DNA from: Limnoperna fortunei
Lineage: Eukaryota; Mollusca; Bivalvia; Mytilida; Modiolidae
DNA: 64,000 nucleotides
Assembly: GCA_944474755.1 (NCBI GenBank)
Contig: OX104124.1
Span: forward strand, 8,768,437-8,832,436
Direction: 5' to 3'
In this document: positions 39,713 to 52,847 of the stretch, piece after piece
Layout: every line of letters starts with the position of its first letter
Position numbering within the stretch: the stretch's first letter is position 1
Made by a program: the position numbers and the translations under genes
The notes under the pieces: generated by a model
Database searches by the model: none
What the model saw: only the letters and a program-made list of their open reading frames with translations
Told to the model about the DNA's origin: nothing

Positions 39713-42338
39713 CTTTTTTGCTCAAACTTAATGGTAACTGAATGGTACTGTAAGAGTTCATGGAATGGTACTACAATGGTAATTAATGAATTGTTTCCCA
39801 TTACCATTGGAAACAATTTAATTGTAATGCACAAGACTTTTTTTATAGATTTCTTTGAGTTTGATTTTTGCAAAAAAATCTATGATAAAACTTCCTCATA
39901 TTAGTTTCCTTGGCCAAAGAGTGTTGGTTATCCACAAATTTAAAATGTTAACTCATGAAAATAGTTACTTTACACTTGAATCCACCAAATTGAGCCTTTA
40001 ACCCAAAATTATGAGGGGTTTTGCAAACAGAAAACCATTCTACCACGAAAATATGTCATGTTTAATTTTGGAATAAGAAAATTAAAACAATAAGGGGTGA
40101 CCAATTCTAGTGGTTTCTTACCAGAAAGTTGGCCATACTATGGGTTCTGTTAACTGCCCCTGTTAGTAATAAAGACAACTTAAAGTGAAATTTTACTGTT
40201 AATTGCAGGTGATTTTGTTAAGTCGAATTTGGCTGCGGTATAATACTGATTTTAGTTTTGTGAATTGTCAGATTATTCACCAAAAAAAAAATACAAGGGA
40301 TTTTGTGTGGTGTGTCTGTCTAAATGATTTTACACTGTTTTCCATAGCATAGAAATGTTTGTTTTAGTGCCAACAGTTATTGCCTTTAAACTTATTTATA
40401 AAAACTACACATATTAGTATTGATCAGAAATGAGGCAGCTAGACCTTTTTAATGGTGATTCCTAGTATACCAAAACCCTGGATTTTTAAAATGCAGTGAC
40501 ATTTAAGTGATAATTGCAGAAATGTTGATGCATATTTTTCTTGGTCCGGTGAGACTAGTTGACTAATTTCTTGTCTCCCCTTTCTGTGGTTTTGTAATGA
40601 ATTTTATTGAATAAATATCTCTAAGGATCCAACATGATTATGAAATTTCTGCCTAACTTTCAAAAATTATTTAAAGCTTTTCAGTTTTGTATTTACTATG
40701 AATCAGCCTTGTACTGAGAAATACATATATTTCATCTCACAAAAATTGTACTTTGTTATGCAATAATACACTTTTATGAAACAAATCATGGACTAAAGAC
40801 ATCATATAACATGTATAATACTAGCTAGGGGAACCATACCTATTTAGGTCCTGTGGCTGTTTTTTTTAAATTGGCAGATCATCTTTGGATCTAAGGACCT
40901 AAAGAGCTACATGTACAGTTCAGCAGCTTCATGTATGTACTATACATACTGTAAAGGTTGATATTTTTATGTTATAATTATCACTTATTGTGCAGTTACT
41001 GTTTATGCACAGAAAATACAGTATACAGAAACGGTTTGAAAGTACAATAGAGATAGGTAACTCCTACTTGAATATTACCCCACCCAAAAAGTTTGTACAA
41101 TCAATTAACGACATTATGCATGTATGAATAGGTTTGTCAGACATTATGCAGATATTGTTTAAAAAAATAAATATTTAATATTTACAAAGTGGAAAAGTTT
41201 TACTTTTCTTTGAATAAACAGTGTCAGTTATTCAGTATTTTATCTGGTAAATAACTGCATTGATTGTTATATTTGATTTTTACCTGTTATATTTGTTATA
41301 ATTGTTTTTAACTCGCTTTATTTTTCTCGTTAATAACATTGCATTGATTGTTATATTTGGGTAAGACCTGTGTCAATATGCATTGTGGGATAAGGCTAAC
41401 AGTATTGTAGAATTTGTCACCCCTCCTATTATTCTATATATAATTGCTCGACTGGTAAGTAATTAAGTACCAGTTTAAGTCAGTAAGTTTATATCGTGGA
41501 TTATCAATACAGAGGCAGTTGTGAACTTTAGAAGCACTTTTTATATACATTATAAATGAACCTTTTTTCAGTAAACTTGGTTATGGGATATGCTACTTTT
41601 GTAACCTGGTTGATAATGATAATCAGTGTGTACCCGGTGCGGGCCCTCTGTGGCCTAGACCCTTGTTATGGACATGACAATTGTTCTAATTTTATGACAT
41701 TTGTTCTAATTTTAAAAATTTTATATGAAAGTAAACAGAAACCAAATACACTACAGCTCAAATTGATTTATATTTTCAACCGTTCCCCAGTGAAAGCTCA
41801 CAAATACACAAATTTTTCACCTGTTGTGTTTTAAAAATAGTTATTAACAATTATAGATGGTAATATAGATGTACTTTTTCAATGTTTAAAATGGAATAGA
41901 ACGGTGTAGACCATCTGACCAAGGGCATTAGGTCGGTGTAGGACGTAAAAATTCCCCAAGCCAAGCCAACAATGTAGATTCCAAAGGGCAGACAATCCAG
42001 ATCATTAGACCACACTTGTGGACAGGTGGAAAAAGCTGAGCTGTAGTGTATATTGCGTAATGTCAGTTACATAATTACATGTAATGTAAAATATGTGATT
42101 ATGTCATGACAATTTTACAATGTATATAGGGATGTGTATTGCCTCAAGTATTGCATCAGATAGGGATGTGTATTGCATCAAAACACATCAACTCATACAA
42201 CATACTGTATATTGCATTGTTTATTGAAAAAATGAAATTGATGAAAACTGGAATAGTGATGATCAGTTAATTGTCTTAAACTATCTCAGTTGTAGAAGGG
42301 CTAGCCATCCATGCATGAATGAGGCTCCTGGGTGGTTA
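39713..42338. other. Unassigned 2.6 kb
   Basis: I find no convincing exon, array or terminal repeats. The ORF at 41556-41834 starts with a hydrophobic stretch but shows no family motif and is probably chance. Confidence 0.35.
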
Positions 42339-42726
42339 GGCCACAATTAAAAAAAATTTTGTAACCCCACTCCCCTACCCACATTTTTCAAGATTGGTAG
42401 GTAGGTAGGTGGGTTTTATTTTTGTTTTTTTTTTTTTTGGTAATTTTCTAATGCATATATAACATCTGTTCTGACACAGCATGCTGGTTATAATAAGCTT
42501 TGGACAGTCAGTAACTATCATTGAATAGACTCCATACCCTCATGAAATGTTTAACAAAAGTATTGAAAACAAATTTTTAATAAGTTTCGGATTTGACACG
42601 ATCCACACTTCCGGTTTTGCTAAAAAAAAATAAATCCCAAAATTGGACCAACAAAATTTTTAGAGTCCGCTGCAATTTCTGGGTTGGTCGGGGAATGGGG
42701 AAACAAACAACTTTTTAATTTAGGCC
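42339..42726. mobile_element. Harbinger/Tourist-like MITE with TTA duplication
   Basis: Starts GGCCACAATTAAAAAAAATT, ends AATTTAGGCC, with TTA on each side (42336-42338, 42727-42729). Shares GGTAGGTAGGTAGGT, a following T-rich run and CTTCCGGTTTTG with the element at 27202-27680. Diverged ends. Confidence 0.6.
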
Positions 42727-42729
42727 TTA

Positions 42730-45211
42730 ATATAGACTTAAAACTAAAGAATGGCCTTAGTCATTAATGGTTTGCTAATTGTTTATAACCTTTCTGAGTC
42801 AGGCAGGTTTGTTTTATATATGTTATTAATTATTCAAGAGAATTGTTACTTTTTCAAATTATCCTTTGTTTGTATTATTTAGAACATGTGCTAGTCTTAA
42901 GTAGCGTTGTTATGTTTGATATCAACAAGTTATTTGTTTCATGTTCAAATAGATTTTGTTCGTATTGTCAAAGATGCATTTTTTCTTTTTCATATTTTGT
43001 AGATTTTACTACATTTAATGTTTTTGCATTAAAAATTAACTGAATTTTAGAAATTCAAGCAAACGATTGTATTCCTGTATTAGTTACTTGTAAACAAGGA
43101 CCAGAAAAAATACTCCGATACTAAACTGGTAGTATTGTGCATATTATTTCAACATGTGGGTTGCTATTTTGTTACAGTGAATTTTAAACTGTTAGTTTTG
43201 TAATCGAATCGTTGAAAAAGACCATTTTCGGTGACCGATTCAAAGAGTATGTGTATATTGTATGTAAGGAAAAAGCAGGATCAAGAAGAAAAGAAGGATT
43301 GCAATTTCCCTCTTTTCACAGATGTATGACAGTGTATATGTACCACTAGGAAACATGTATGTAATAGTATGTATGAATTGTTTGATGCGGCTCAAATGGA
43401 TTATTTATGAGAGACATGATTTTTGGGTCCATTTTTATCAGGTAGCCATAAACTTGGCCTAGGTAACAATCTGATTGTGGTTTTGTGATTTGTCAACCAA
43501 AAAAAGTATCTATTATTCCTTCTTTCCCTACCCCAATGTTCAATGAATACAAATGTTGAATGAAAATAAGGTAGCATTCATATTGATACATGTAATATAA
43601 AACATGTTGAATGGGAGCATCGATTCCTAGTCCATTACAACTACTGTAAATATTTATTTTTGCTTATGGCTGTAAAAAATAATGCACACTAAAATCAGAT
43701 TCCAAAGTCCTTTTACAACTATGCCATTGGTGTATTTTCCCGTAGCTTTTGCATCAATATATTTGCAAATATTTTTGTTTCCCATGATAATAATAAATGC
43801 CTGGTTGTACTTTAAAGAAATAATGACAAAGAATAAACTTAATAATAATGAATCTTCACCCTATAGGGTCTTGGTGGCCATCTGGGTAGTTGGGTCACAT
43901 CCATTTACAATTACTGGCAGTGTAAGTGAGTTAGAGCCCAACTCGGGGCATAGTATGCATGACTGGGGCTCCTGACTGGTAATTGACAATGAAGGTCCTT
44001 CAATAAAGACATAATGCTATGATACAGCTAAACAAGGAAAACTGCTTGTAATATAGAGGCATAATGAAAAAAAATTAGATTAAGATTGTAGAAATACCAC
44101 TGGTAATGGGAAAATTGTAAAATGTCTATTATGAAACCGTGTCTTGTCCTTTAATTGGTTAAATGGTCTGGATTCCCATCAAATGGCTGACTGCCTGCAT
44201 TTCAGGGATCGAGTGTTTTGTACAATGCAAATTTAATGTATATAACACTTTGATGTTGTTTCAGAAATTACTATTTCATTGATGTATGTATGGTTCTTGG
44301 GTTTTTCAATTTTTTCGCATTTTTCAATGTTTTCATTTATTCATTTTGCAGACCTGTAATTTTTGGCTAATTTAAATATCGTGTCCACAAGGACCGGTAG
44401 TTGTTCACTTGGCATCCATTGTAACATGACACAAATCAGCCTTCTTGGAGGCAACATGAATTTGTCACAAAAGAAATCAAAGCCTGGTTAGCTGTAGGGG
44501 GCCGGGGGGGAGGTTACTCTAATATTAAGTGTATGAACTATTTTTCACGAAGGATACACAATTTACAGTTGAATAAAAATGATAGCTACTTCCCTGGGCT
44601 AAGTGAACATGTTTGAATGCACTTTTTCATGTTATGCATTTTGTTAGTTTGTATATAATGGTTAAATCTCGACTTGTTCACGGTTTTCAATGTATGCATT
44701 ATTTCTGTTGTTTTGTCATGTTGAGTGATTTCTGTAACTATCAAAAGAAGGAAATCCATATAACCGCTTATGTGGTCAACTTCATCTGGTTTATACATGT
44801 ATGTAAATTCCATGTTAAATCTCCATCTATCCATCCTTCCATAAGGCTTTACCAAAACATTGTTAATGCACGTAAACGCATACAGAGCTACATGTATAGT
44901 CCATTGTTACAAACTAGTACCCAGACACGGATTTGTAGTAGTTAGTCGGATCATACTATCCAATTATTGTTATTGTTATATTAATAGATATTAAAATAAA
45001 GAACTCGTTTTTGTTCTTATTAATTATAATATTGATCTTCAATATGACCTAACCCACACCACAATTCAAGACGTAGCATGCCTATCATATATAGCGCGTC
45101 TGATGTAGGCACATGGATCTATTTCACTGCGACTGAACATAATATTGCTAAGTAGTTCATTTCTACAAAGTGTGTTCGACTTCAGCCTTAATTAACAATG
45201 ATTAGAAAGGA
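42730..45211. other. Unassigned 2.5 kb
   Basis: No gene or repeat structure recognised. Open frames at 43682-43975 and 44613-44945 lack family motifs and splice support. Confidence 0.35.
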
Positions 45212-45307
45212 CTGAAGGTCGGGAGTTTTACTGGGTACTACGGCCTTGTCCCCAGTTAAGGGCTGAAGGCGGGAGTTTCACCGGGTACTACGGCCTTGTC
45301 CCCACAT
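45212..45307. repeat. Two tandem units of about 51 bp
   Basis: CTGAAGG(T)CGGGAGTTT...GGGTACTACGGCCTTGTCCCCA is repeated once, the second unit slightly shorter. Confidence 0.8.
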
Positions 45308-45529
45308 AAAAAAAATGTAATTCATGATGCAAGTTAAAAAATTGCTGAATACGTAGAGGAAGTAAATTTGTATAGGAACTGCAGGTATTCGTTACCGTAC
45401 ACGTACGCTTCTCTGCTTCATTGTGATGTATGTCTCTCAGCGATGAATCTAGAAAACTGTCGAATACTGATGGTATACTGTTCCTAGACGCAAACGTGCG
45501 TGTTCGAGTGTCACTGCTTGACAGTTTTC

Positions 45530-45585
45530 TTACCGCAGGTTGGGGTATTTTCCGGGTACTCCGGTGAACACCAACCAATCAACCA
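45530..45585 (+). mobile_element. SINE body fragment
   Basis: TACCGCAGGTTGGGGTATTT then CCGGGTACTCCGG matches the SINE body in plus orientation, followed by CAACCAATCAACC. Confidence 0.5.
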
Positions 45586-45719
45586 ACTTAATATCGAGGA
45601 TACTAGTATATCTGTCACAGCATAAGTCCTCTTGTGCTTATATTGCTTTCTGGAAATTGTTGAAATTCGTCCAAGTCTTTATAATAGCAATGTCATCGAA
45701 AATGACAGCTGTTTTCGTC

Positions 45720-45765
45720 TTGAATATAGTTGAAATAGCTGACTGGACGTTAAGCAAACAATGAC
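45720..45765 (+). mobile_element. SINE tail fragment
   Basis: TTGAATATAGTTGAAATAGC then GACTGGACGTTAAGCAAACAA, the same tail type as 24690-24756. Confidence 0.5.
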
Positions 45766-46264
45766 AAAACGGAGAAGCAAGTGAAAGATTTAATTTTAAT
45801 TAGACTTTATAAAAAGCAACAATAAATCAGTGAATTATTTTATAGAGTAAGGAGCTTTGAAATAGATAGCGCCTACATTTTGGTCGCAGATTTCAATTTA
45901 GCAGAAATTTTTATATTAGCAATAAGTTGAATTCAGAAGCAAGTTCCCATTCAAAAATTTTAAAGCATGTTGTGAGCTGTACTTTGTAAACAAAAAGGAT
46001 TTTTTTTAAAGTACGCTCGGGTTCACATTTCATTATTAAATTGAATAAAAAACCATATGAACGGTTTATAGATAAAATATCACTAATTCAACACTAAAAC
46101 AAGAACCAAGATACGAAAATTTGGGCGTTGATGGTACAAATTAAAATTTGTTACGGCAACTCTGGGAAGTTTACAAAATTCGCTCTTGGATGTTTCCATA
46201 AATGAAATGAGAAAATATGGAAATGCTGTAAAATTTTCCAAACATATCCATAAAAAAGGTAATA

Positions 46265-46525
46265 ACAAAATTTCGGACACCAAACAAAACCGTCAAAAAG
46301 ACAATTCGCAAATCTGTCCAAGAAACTGGCAACTCGAGAACTAACAACCAAAACTAATACCAACTATATAGCAATGGTCCTGACTTGGTACACGCATTTC
46401 AACAGAAATAGTGGGTGGCATGCCAAACCTCCCGCTTCCACTACTGTAGTATGCGAGTTGGTTTGTTGATGAAAATAGATGGGTACCATATACCACTAGT
46501 CATAAAAAGGTGTATCCAAGAATAA
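46265..46525 (+). repeat. Dispersed repeat, copy 1
   Basis: Matches 48105-48365 in the same orientation over about 250 bp with indels; shared parts include CTGACTTGGTACA.GC, CCCGCTTCCA.TACTGTAG and GTTTGTTGATGAAAAT. The two copies flank the palindrome and the reverse-transcriptase fragment. Confidence 0.7.
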
Positions 46526-46586
46526 TCTCGGCACAATCGCTGTGTAGTGATGTGAAAAATTAGTCAAACAATCTGCAATCTTTTTC

Positions 46587-46762
46587 GAACACCTGATTCC
46601 AGCTTTTGCTGACAACCGTTCATGCCTCAGCAGACGACGTTAACAAACGTTTCAACCTGTTATAGTGTTCAATCTATAGCGCACTATAACAGGTTGAAAC
46701 GTTTGTTAACGTCGTCTGCTGAGGCATGAACGGTTGTCAGCAAAAGCTGGAATCGGGTGTTC
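46587..46762. repeat. Near-perfect palindrome, two 81-bp arms and a 14-bp loop
   Basis: The arms 46587-46667 and 46682-46762 pair at 80 of 81 positions around the loop TTCAATCTATAGCG. The single mismatch is near the outer ends (CACCTGATT against CACCCGATT). There is no coding capacity. It could be a very young foldback element; no target duplication is obvious. Confidence 0.92.
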
Positions 46763-46959
46763 TTATTTCATATTTATAGACATGTAAATATTATTATTGA
46801 TATTTCGACATTATAATGTTGCTTACACCCCTCTTTATGTACATACTCACCTTATTATTTAGTTACGCATAATATCTGTACATTGTATTTCATATAATCT
46901 CATATAAATGAGGAAATAAAGATATGAATGAATGAATGGTGATGTTTGGAAAATCAGAA

Positions 46960-47460
46960 AATACTGGCTGCAAACTATATCCTTTCCTTGGAAGGATTTT
47001 TATGTTATTTGGAATTCAATACAAGTGTGGTACGTCTTCAGACTGTGTCCTAATAATGATTTTTCTAAGAAGCGATGAAGAGCTTATGGTTGCCAGTATT
47101 TCATCTTTGTCAAATGTTGAGCGTTTGTATGTGGAATTAACAGAGTTATCTTTAATGACAAGCTTTCCAATGATGCAGCAATGAATGTGACTTACTTACA
47201 AACACAGTGTTGTTAGAAGCTTTGTCTGCAAGAAAAACATATTTGTCATGGAGGGAAATAAGGCACCTCGTGGCATCCTCGTATTTGAGGATATCGATCG
47301 ATTATTAATGCTATGTCTAAGATTCTTAATGCGACGTCGTACCAGAGACATTATTGTTCTTACCCAGCTAGACAGTGCATCTGGTTCTGGATCTTGTTCG
47401 CTATCTCTCATAATCCATTCTCTGGCATAGTTTTCGACTGTATCCATACTAGTTTTGAAA
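46960..47460 (-). pseudogene. Decayed reverse-transcriptase-type retroelement fragment
   Basis: Read on the minus strand, three frames give consecutive parts of one protein: VRRRIKNLRHSINNRS, then CLISLHDKYVFLADKASNN, then CCIIGKLVIKDNSVNSTY with DEILATISSSLL, and finally NPSKERI after a premature stop. The pattern LH.KYV..ADKA.NN...V is what I know from the N-terminal part of retroelement polyproteins widespread in molluscs and cnidarians, probably Penelope-like. There are at least two frameshifts and one stop, so it is dead. The exact clade is uncertain. Confidence 0.55.
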
Positions 47461-47510
47461 TATAAATTCAAATCTTTGTTTGTTTGTAATTGAAAACTTC
47501 TGGGCAATGG

Positions 47511-48104
47511 TGTTTGTATATTTATATGATAAAAAAGGAGAAGACTGAATTTTGAAACATGGAGTAATCTAGTCGTTCACTTTTTTCTACTAAAAATATT
47601 GTTGATACATTAATTCCTTAATTTCTAAATTTCATGTGAATGAATTGTCTATGCTCATCAAGAAGGGGCTCTCGGAATGTAATTAACATATCACAGGTTT
47701 TGCATTTTGTGTGGTTATTTTGCCAGTTTTATGTCTTCAAGTCCTGATAATAAGAGTTGTATCATAGAAGGTAATGTCAAACAATCCGAAATATCAACTG
47801 TAACGGGTTTTAGAATATTAGCTAAAAACACAATTTCTAAAGTGGTAATTACCCTCTGACTGAACGTAAGAATAATGAGAATACTCCGAAGAAGGTTCCA
47901 TTGAACATAAATATCAGTAGCGACATTGTTCCTTTGTGTAGCAAGAGAGGACCTTGGTAACCAGGGTGACGTACTAGCAAGTATACTGTTCTCTCAAATT
48001 TCGGTAATCATATAAGCTTACTAGCTACCAAGTTGCAATAACCTAGAGGTAGTACTTCTACCAGCAGAGAAATCGACATGGTTATTATAAAATAATTAAA
48101 TAAC
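47511..48104. other. Unassigned sequence
   Basis: Nothing recognised between the retroelement fragment and the second dispersed repeat copy. Confidence 0.35.
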
Positions 48105-48365
48105 AAAATACCGAACACCAAGGAAACTGTCAAAAGACAATTAAAAGAAAGTGGCAAACTCGCTAAACAACAACAAAACATACAAACTACACCAATGGTT
48201 CTGACTTGGTACAAGCGTTTCAACAGAAATTGTGCGTTAAAGTAGGTGTTATGGCATGCTAAACATCCCGCTTCCAATACTGTAGAATGCGAGTTAGTTT
48301 GTTGATGAAAATGGATTGGTATCATATAGCACTAATAAGCAAAAGGTGTGTCCAATAATCTGCTC
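48105..48365 (+). repeat. Dispersed repeat, copy 2
   Basis: Counterpart of 46265-46525, slightly longer in the middle (a GCGTTAAAGTAGGTGTTAT insertion). Confidence 0.7.
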
Positions 48366-48694
48366 TGTTTTCAGAATAAAAAATGGGAAAACTATATCTG
48401 CAGTCATATTTTTAAACAAATATTTTTCAACAAGGAAATGGTATCACGTAGTTAAATGTATTAAAGGTGCGGAGAATTCGTTGTTTCTTGTAACCTTGGT
48501 TTATAAGTTTATTCCGAAGATATTGGTGACGTTACGAAAAATCAGTATATTCTCTGCAAGCTCTTGCATACCTGATCAATGAGAAGTAAAGATACTGTTC
48601 TAGCAAAGCTTGTTCCCGGTAGAAGTTTTGTATAACACTAGTTCCACCGAGAAATATGTACTAACATATTTAGAAATCATCATAATGCAAAATG

Positions 48695-48945
48695 TTTTGT
48701 TTGTTTGAATGGTGTTTAACGCCACTTTCAATAATTTTTCAGCTTTATCGTGGCGTACAGTTTTTATTGGGAGAGGAAGCAGGAGTGCCCTAAGAAAAAC
48801 CCGGACCTTCGGTAGAAAAAAAATGTCAATCCTTGTTAGGATTTGAGTCGAGCGCACTCTGCCCGCAGTGAGACTAGAACCCGCAAACTCAGTGTTGACA
48901 GACCATGTGATCACTAGACAAACTACCTTAACCGCTCAGCTAACG
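48695..48945 (-). mobile_element. tRNA-derived SINE
   Basis: On the minus strand: head GTTAGCTGAGCGGTTAAGG, B-box region GCGGGTTCTAGTC (mutated), body, and tail GGCGTTAAACACCATTCAAAC. Same family as 19779-20039. Confidence 0.8.
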
Positions 48946-49530
48946 AGGCTGTTTCACTTAACTTTGGTGGAAAAAATACAAAGTTTGTTGAATTTGAGAT
49001 GAACAGAAATTGTGTCCGAACTAAAGTCCCTTAATTCCTCCATTAAAAGTTTGAAAATTGCCGATTCCTCTTTGTTTTCGAATGGCAGAAAGTAAAAAAA
49101 TTGTCCTGAAAATTGAAATTGACTGTTTCAAGGTTTCTTCAAAGAAATAGGACAATAAAATCAGAAGGCTTTTAACTACTCTTAAACAAATAACATAATT
49201 TTACATTTATGCGGTTTGGCAAAGAAGTAAATAGGTAAACATACTTCAAGAATAGAATACTATTTTCATATCTAAACGAGGTTTTTAACAACACAGCGAT
49301 GAACGTGATAATTTGATATATTGATCAAAAAGTTGTTTTCTTTTCGCTTACGTCTATCTTTTGACATGGAAACCGTTTTAAAATAAACAAACCAGTACAA
49401 ACCGGAAAAATCCTACATAGTTGCAAGAAAACTCGTAAATTATGAACTCGTGTCATTGTTTTATGAATAACAAAGCAATTTCACGTATATGTCTGACTTA
49501 AGTATATAACATATTTCAGTATCGATAGGG
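48946..49530. other. Unassigned sequence
   Basis: No feature recognised. Confidence 0.35.
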
Positions 49531-49627
49531 ACTCCTTTTGTACACAAGCTGATAGTATAGGAAATGTTGATAATAAATGTGTATCTCTCTCATAGCAAAA
49601 AATTCAAAGTGACTTGTGGCAAGTCTA
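49531..49627. repeat. Single arm of the AGACTTGCC foldback element
   Basis: Matches the right half of 3246-3408 (GTATAGGAAATGTTGATAATA to TTGTGGCAAGTCTA). The left arm is missing. Confidence 0.65.
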
Positions 49628-51629
49628 CGTCAATGTCTATTCTCTGTGGTGTGACACAGCTAACATAACTAGTACAAACACTTAATTCTTTATATAACTA
49701 ACGAAGGACAATTTACAAATACATACACCACAGTATCGTTCATTTTTTAATACGGTTCGCATCCATTGTAGGTAGTTTTCTTTCTATCGCTTTCAGTAGA
49801 AATCAACAATTTGTATCATCAGCTACCAGGGCTTCCGGGTTTTATATTGTCTATATAGATTAGTTTTTTTATTGCAACCATTGAATCGATCGCTGTATAT
49901 TTCTTCCTCAATATGGAATGCTGTTTATTTTGAATTATAAAAAAAGTAATTTATTTAATGATGCATTTTCATATTAAATTAACCCTTTAAGGTTAGAAAT
50001 TTACAAAATGAAGAGTGAATGTCGAAATGCGGGTAGAACGCATGTTATTTGGGAAGCTTAATCTTCACAGCTAGTTACTGTCCAGCGTTAAAAATTGTGT
50101 GTATCTATCGACCAGGCATTATTAGTGTAACGTAGGCAAAGACAGTTTTTAACACGTGAAAGAAAATATATGCCAAAGTGTTCAGTTTTCATTAACTTTC
50201 TGTTAATTAGGTGACCAGAACTATCAGATAAAATACTAATAGACGTCAGAAGTAAAAGTACAAACAGCTATAGTCGTATTGGAACTGTTGAAAGAATATA
50301 TGGTGTCCAGGTCTAACCGAATTTAGTGTCAAATGAATCCTGAGTAAAGGTGAAATACACTGCGACAAGCAATCGATCATAATTTCTTGGTGATTTCTTG
50401 TCAAAATAAGCTAATTGGGATTTGATGGCAATCGAAAAAAGTATTAATTAAATTAAAAAACAAACAAACAAACAAACAAAAACCACGAATAAATATGATC
50501 AACTATTCCTGAATGAGACTACAGTTTAAAATTTAAAAAGCTACTAATTAAATTGATTAAAGGATTTTTAAAATATTTAATAGCATTTACATTCATGCGT
50601 GAAGAGTGTAGCTTTATAGAATTGGCCATTGACCTTCCACACATATCAAGTTTGCTTCCTATTACCCCATACAGTTGTTTCAGCGCAGAATATCCCAATT
50701 TAAAAAGTAAACCATGTTAACGGAAAGACGTACGAAGAACGAAAAGAGATCGCTCTCCTCGGGCTTGTTGGTCATATCCGATCGGGAAGATTAGTTCAAA
50801 GTAAAACATAACTATTTGAATGTCAAACAATATATTTATGTGAACATGATCGTTCCCACTGTCTTTTATATAACATTGTCAAATACTATTTAATAAATTA
50901 GTTGATACTGTTTGCATTACAAATTCAGGTAGTTTCTGAAGTTGTTCCGCCGTTGTCACTGTAAAGACATTAAAGTACACCGGGTATCAAACATCTGAAA
51001 GAACAAAGGAAGTTAACATTTAACTGTCTATATATCTTACAAACAATTTCTTGTGGCGTTAAATATGAGTGATACATGTGAAACATGTCACGTAAGTCAA
51101 AACCATTGAAATATAATGGACAAAAGATAATGCTGACAGTAATAAATTGAACGCGGAAGTCACGCAGTTTCAAATAAACATTGAAAACAGGTGCCTGATG
51201 ATATGAAAGAAAGCAATAATCAATTTCTTACAAAAAAATAAGAACATTGTAAAATTAACAAGACTTGATGCAATAAACATCACAAGAAATGTCTGGGTAA
51301 AGAAGATTAAACCAAAGTATAAAGGGTAGTGAATGTGTCCGCTAATGTCAGTCATGTCAGTCTGATAAGTTATTTTGAAAAGCTATTTTTTACACAAGTT
51401 AAAGGCAGTTACTTCGATTCCAGAATTTATGTTTAACAAAACAAGGAAATTGATCCGATCAGATTTCGGATATGAAATGATATCTAGTATATCATTGTGA
51501 AGTAAAGTGTGGAAATCATAAAGTTGTTCAAATGACAAATATTAAAACGGAAATGCCATTTGACAGTTGCAGATTTGCGCAACTAGGGCTATATAATTAT
51601 AGCATTACATCATATTAAAGTGATTTATG
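49628..51629. other. Unassigned 2.0 kb
   Basis: Only an (ACAA)n microsatellite at 50457-50480 stands out. Confidence 0.4.
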
Positions 51630-51728
51630 GATGCATATATAAACAAGACCAATTCACTCACAAATAAATACAAATCCGCTTAACTTGACGATATTTTTGT
51701 GGGTGAATTGGACTTGTTTATATACATC
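51630..51728. mobile_element. 99-bp foldback repeat
   Basis: Left arm GATGCATATATAAACAAGAC and following CAATTCACTCACAAA pair with TTTGTGGGTGAATTG and GACTTGTTTATATACATC. Confidence 0.75.
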
Positions 51729-52276
51729 AATGTGTTTTATTCTTTATTGCGACAATTCTTTTAAATTGCAAAACTGCATTTAAGTATTGCGCCATCTTGT
51801 TACTGAAAGTAGTTCAGTTAGCCTTATCTATATCTAGCGGAAATCCTAATATGTAAATCATATAAAAATTATTTAAGTGTATTAAACGTTGAAACCTAAA
51901 TGCAAACACAAATCTCACAATTAAATTGATCCCTGCAAAAATACAAACAAACAACAACAAAAAGAAATTAAAAATAAAAATAAATAAAAAATTTTAAAAG
52001 TCACCAAAATGTTAAATAAACTAACTGAGTTGCTATGATTGTATTGGTTATTAGTTTTACTCACAAAATAATGGAAATAAATATAGAATAACATATGTTA
52101 AAATACTACTTATTACTTTCTTGTTAACTGCAACAAAGTAGTATTTTGCTATCAAATGCAATGATAAATTGTCCCATTTTATTGTTAAAGAGCTGTATAT
52201 CCCCTTGGACAAAGCTACATGTCGTGCCCTACTTAGCATAGTTCAAGGTTAATGATCTTTTTTATCGGTAGATTTA
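51729..52276. other. Unassigned AT-rich sequence
   Basis: A-rich stretch at 51945-52000; nothing else recognised. Confidence 0.35.
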
Positions 52277-52565
52277 GGGACAGACCATTTAACTTGAAAG
52301 GGGGGGGCCTTGGTTTTTTGTTTCGGTCAGAAATTTTTTTTCCGCGCAATGCGCGGACAAAATATTTATTTTTGGAAGGTGTCGCGACAGAATATTTTTT
52401 TTCATTATTAGCATTAATTTATATAGCAGAAATCCTTATTCAGAATGTTTTTTTTCTTACCCTCTGCTTCCAAAATAGTTTTTTCATCAAAAATAATTTT
52501 CAGAATATTTTTTTAGGAAAAAACCAAGCCCCCCCCCCCCCCGTGCAAGTTAAAAGGTCGGTCCC
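52277..52565. mobile_element. 289-bp TIR MITE with TTA duplication
   Basis: GGGACAGACCATTTAACTTG at the left and CAAGTTAAAAGGTCGGTCCC at the right, TTA on both sides (52274-52276, 52566-52568), G-run and C-run just inside the ends. The 3-bp duplication suggests PIF/Harbinger. The ORF crossing it is a shadow. Confidence 0.8.
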
Positions 52566-52847
52566 TTATAGAACGTTTGCCAATATATCAGCTGCGTGCT
52601 TTGTTTTGTTTTATCAAATTACATCACAGCTATAAACTATTTACTATATTATTACTACAGATCAATTGTTTTATTAAATCACTAAAGTTACCATTTAAAC
52701 TAAGTTATTAATAACTAAAAAAGATGTGGGTTGAATCGTTATCAAGAGATGTTCGATTTGTATGTTATATGTGTTTCCGATTTTGTTTAATATTTTTTCT
52801 AATTGTGTTAATTTAAAATTTCACTATATGCTTGAAAGGGTTACAAA

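Noticed and set aside
42843..43043. Hydrophobic, Cys/Phe-rich ORF as a possible secreted peptide
   Set aside because: No splice context, no conserved cysteine pattern and codon use like the AT-rich background.
52252..52635. 127-codon plus-strand ORF
   Set aside because: It spans a TIR MITE from end to end and encodes low-complexity Phe-rich sequence.
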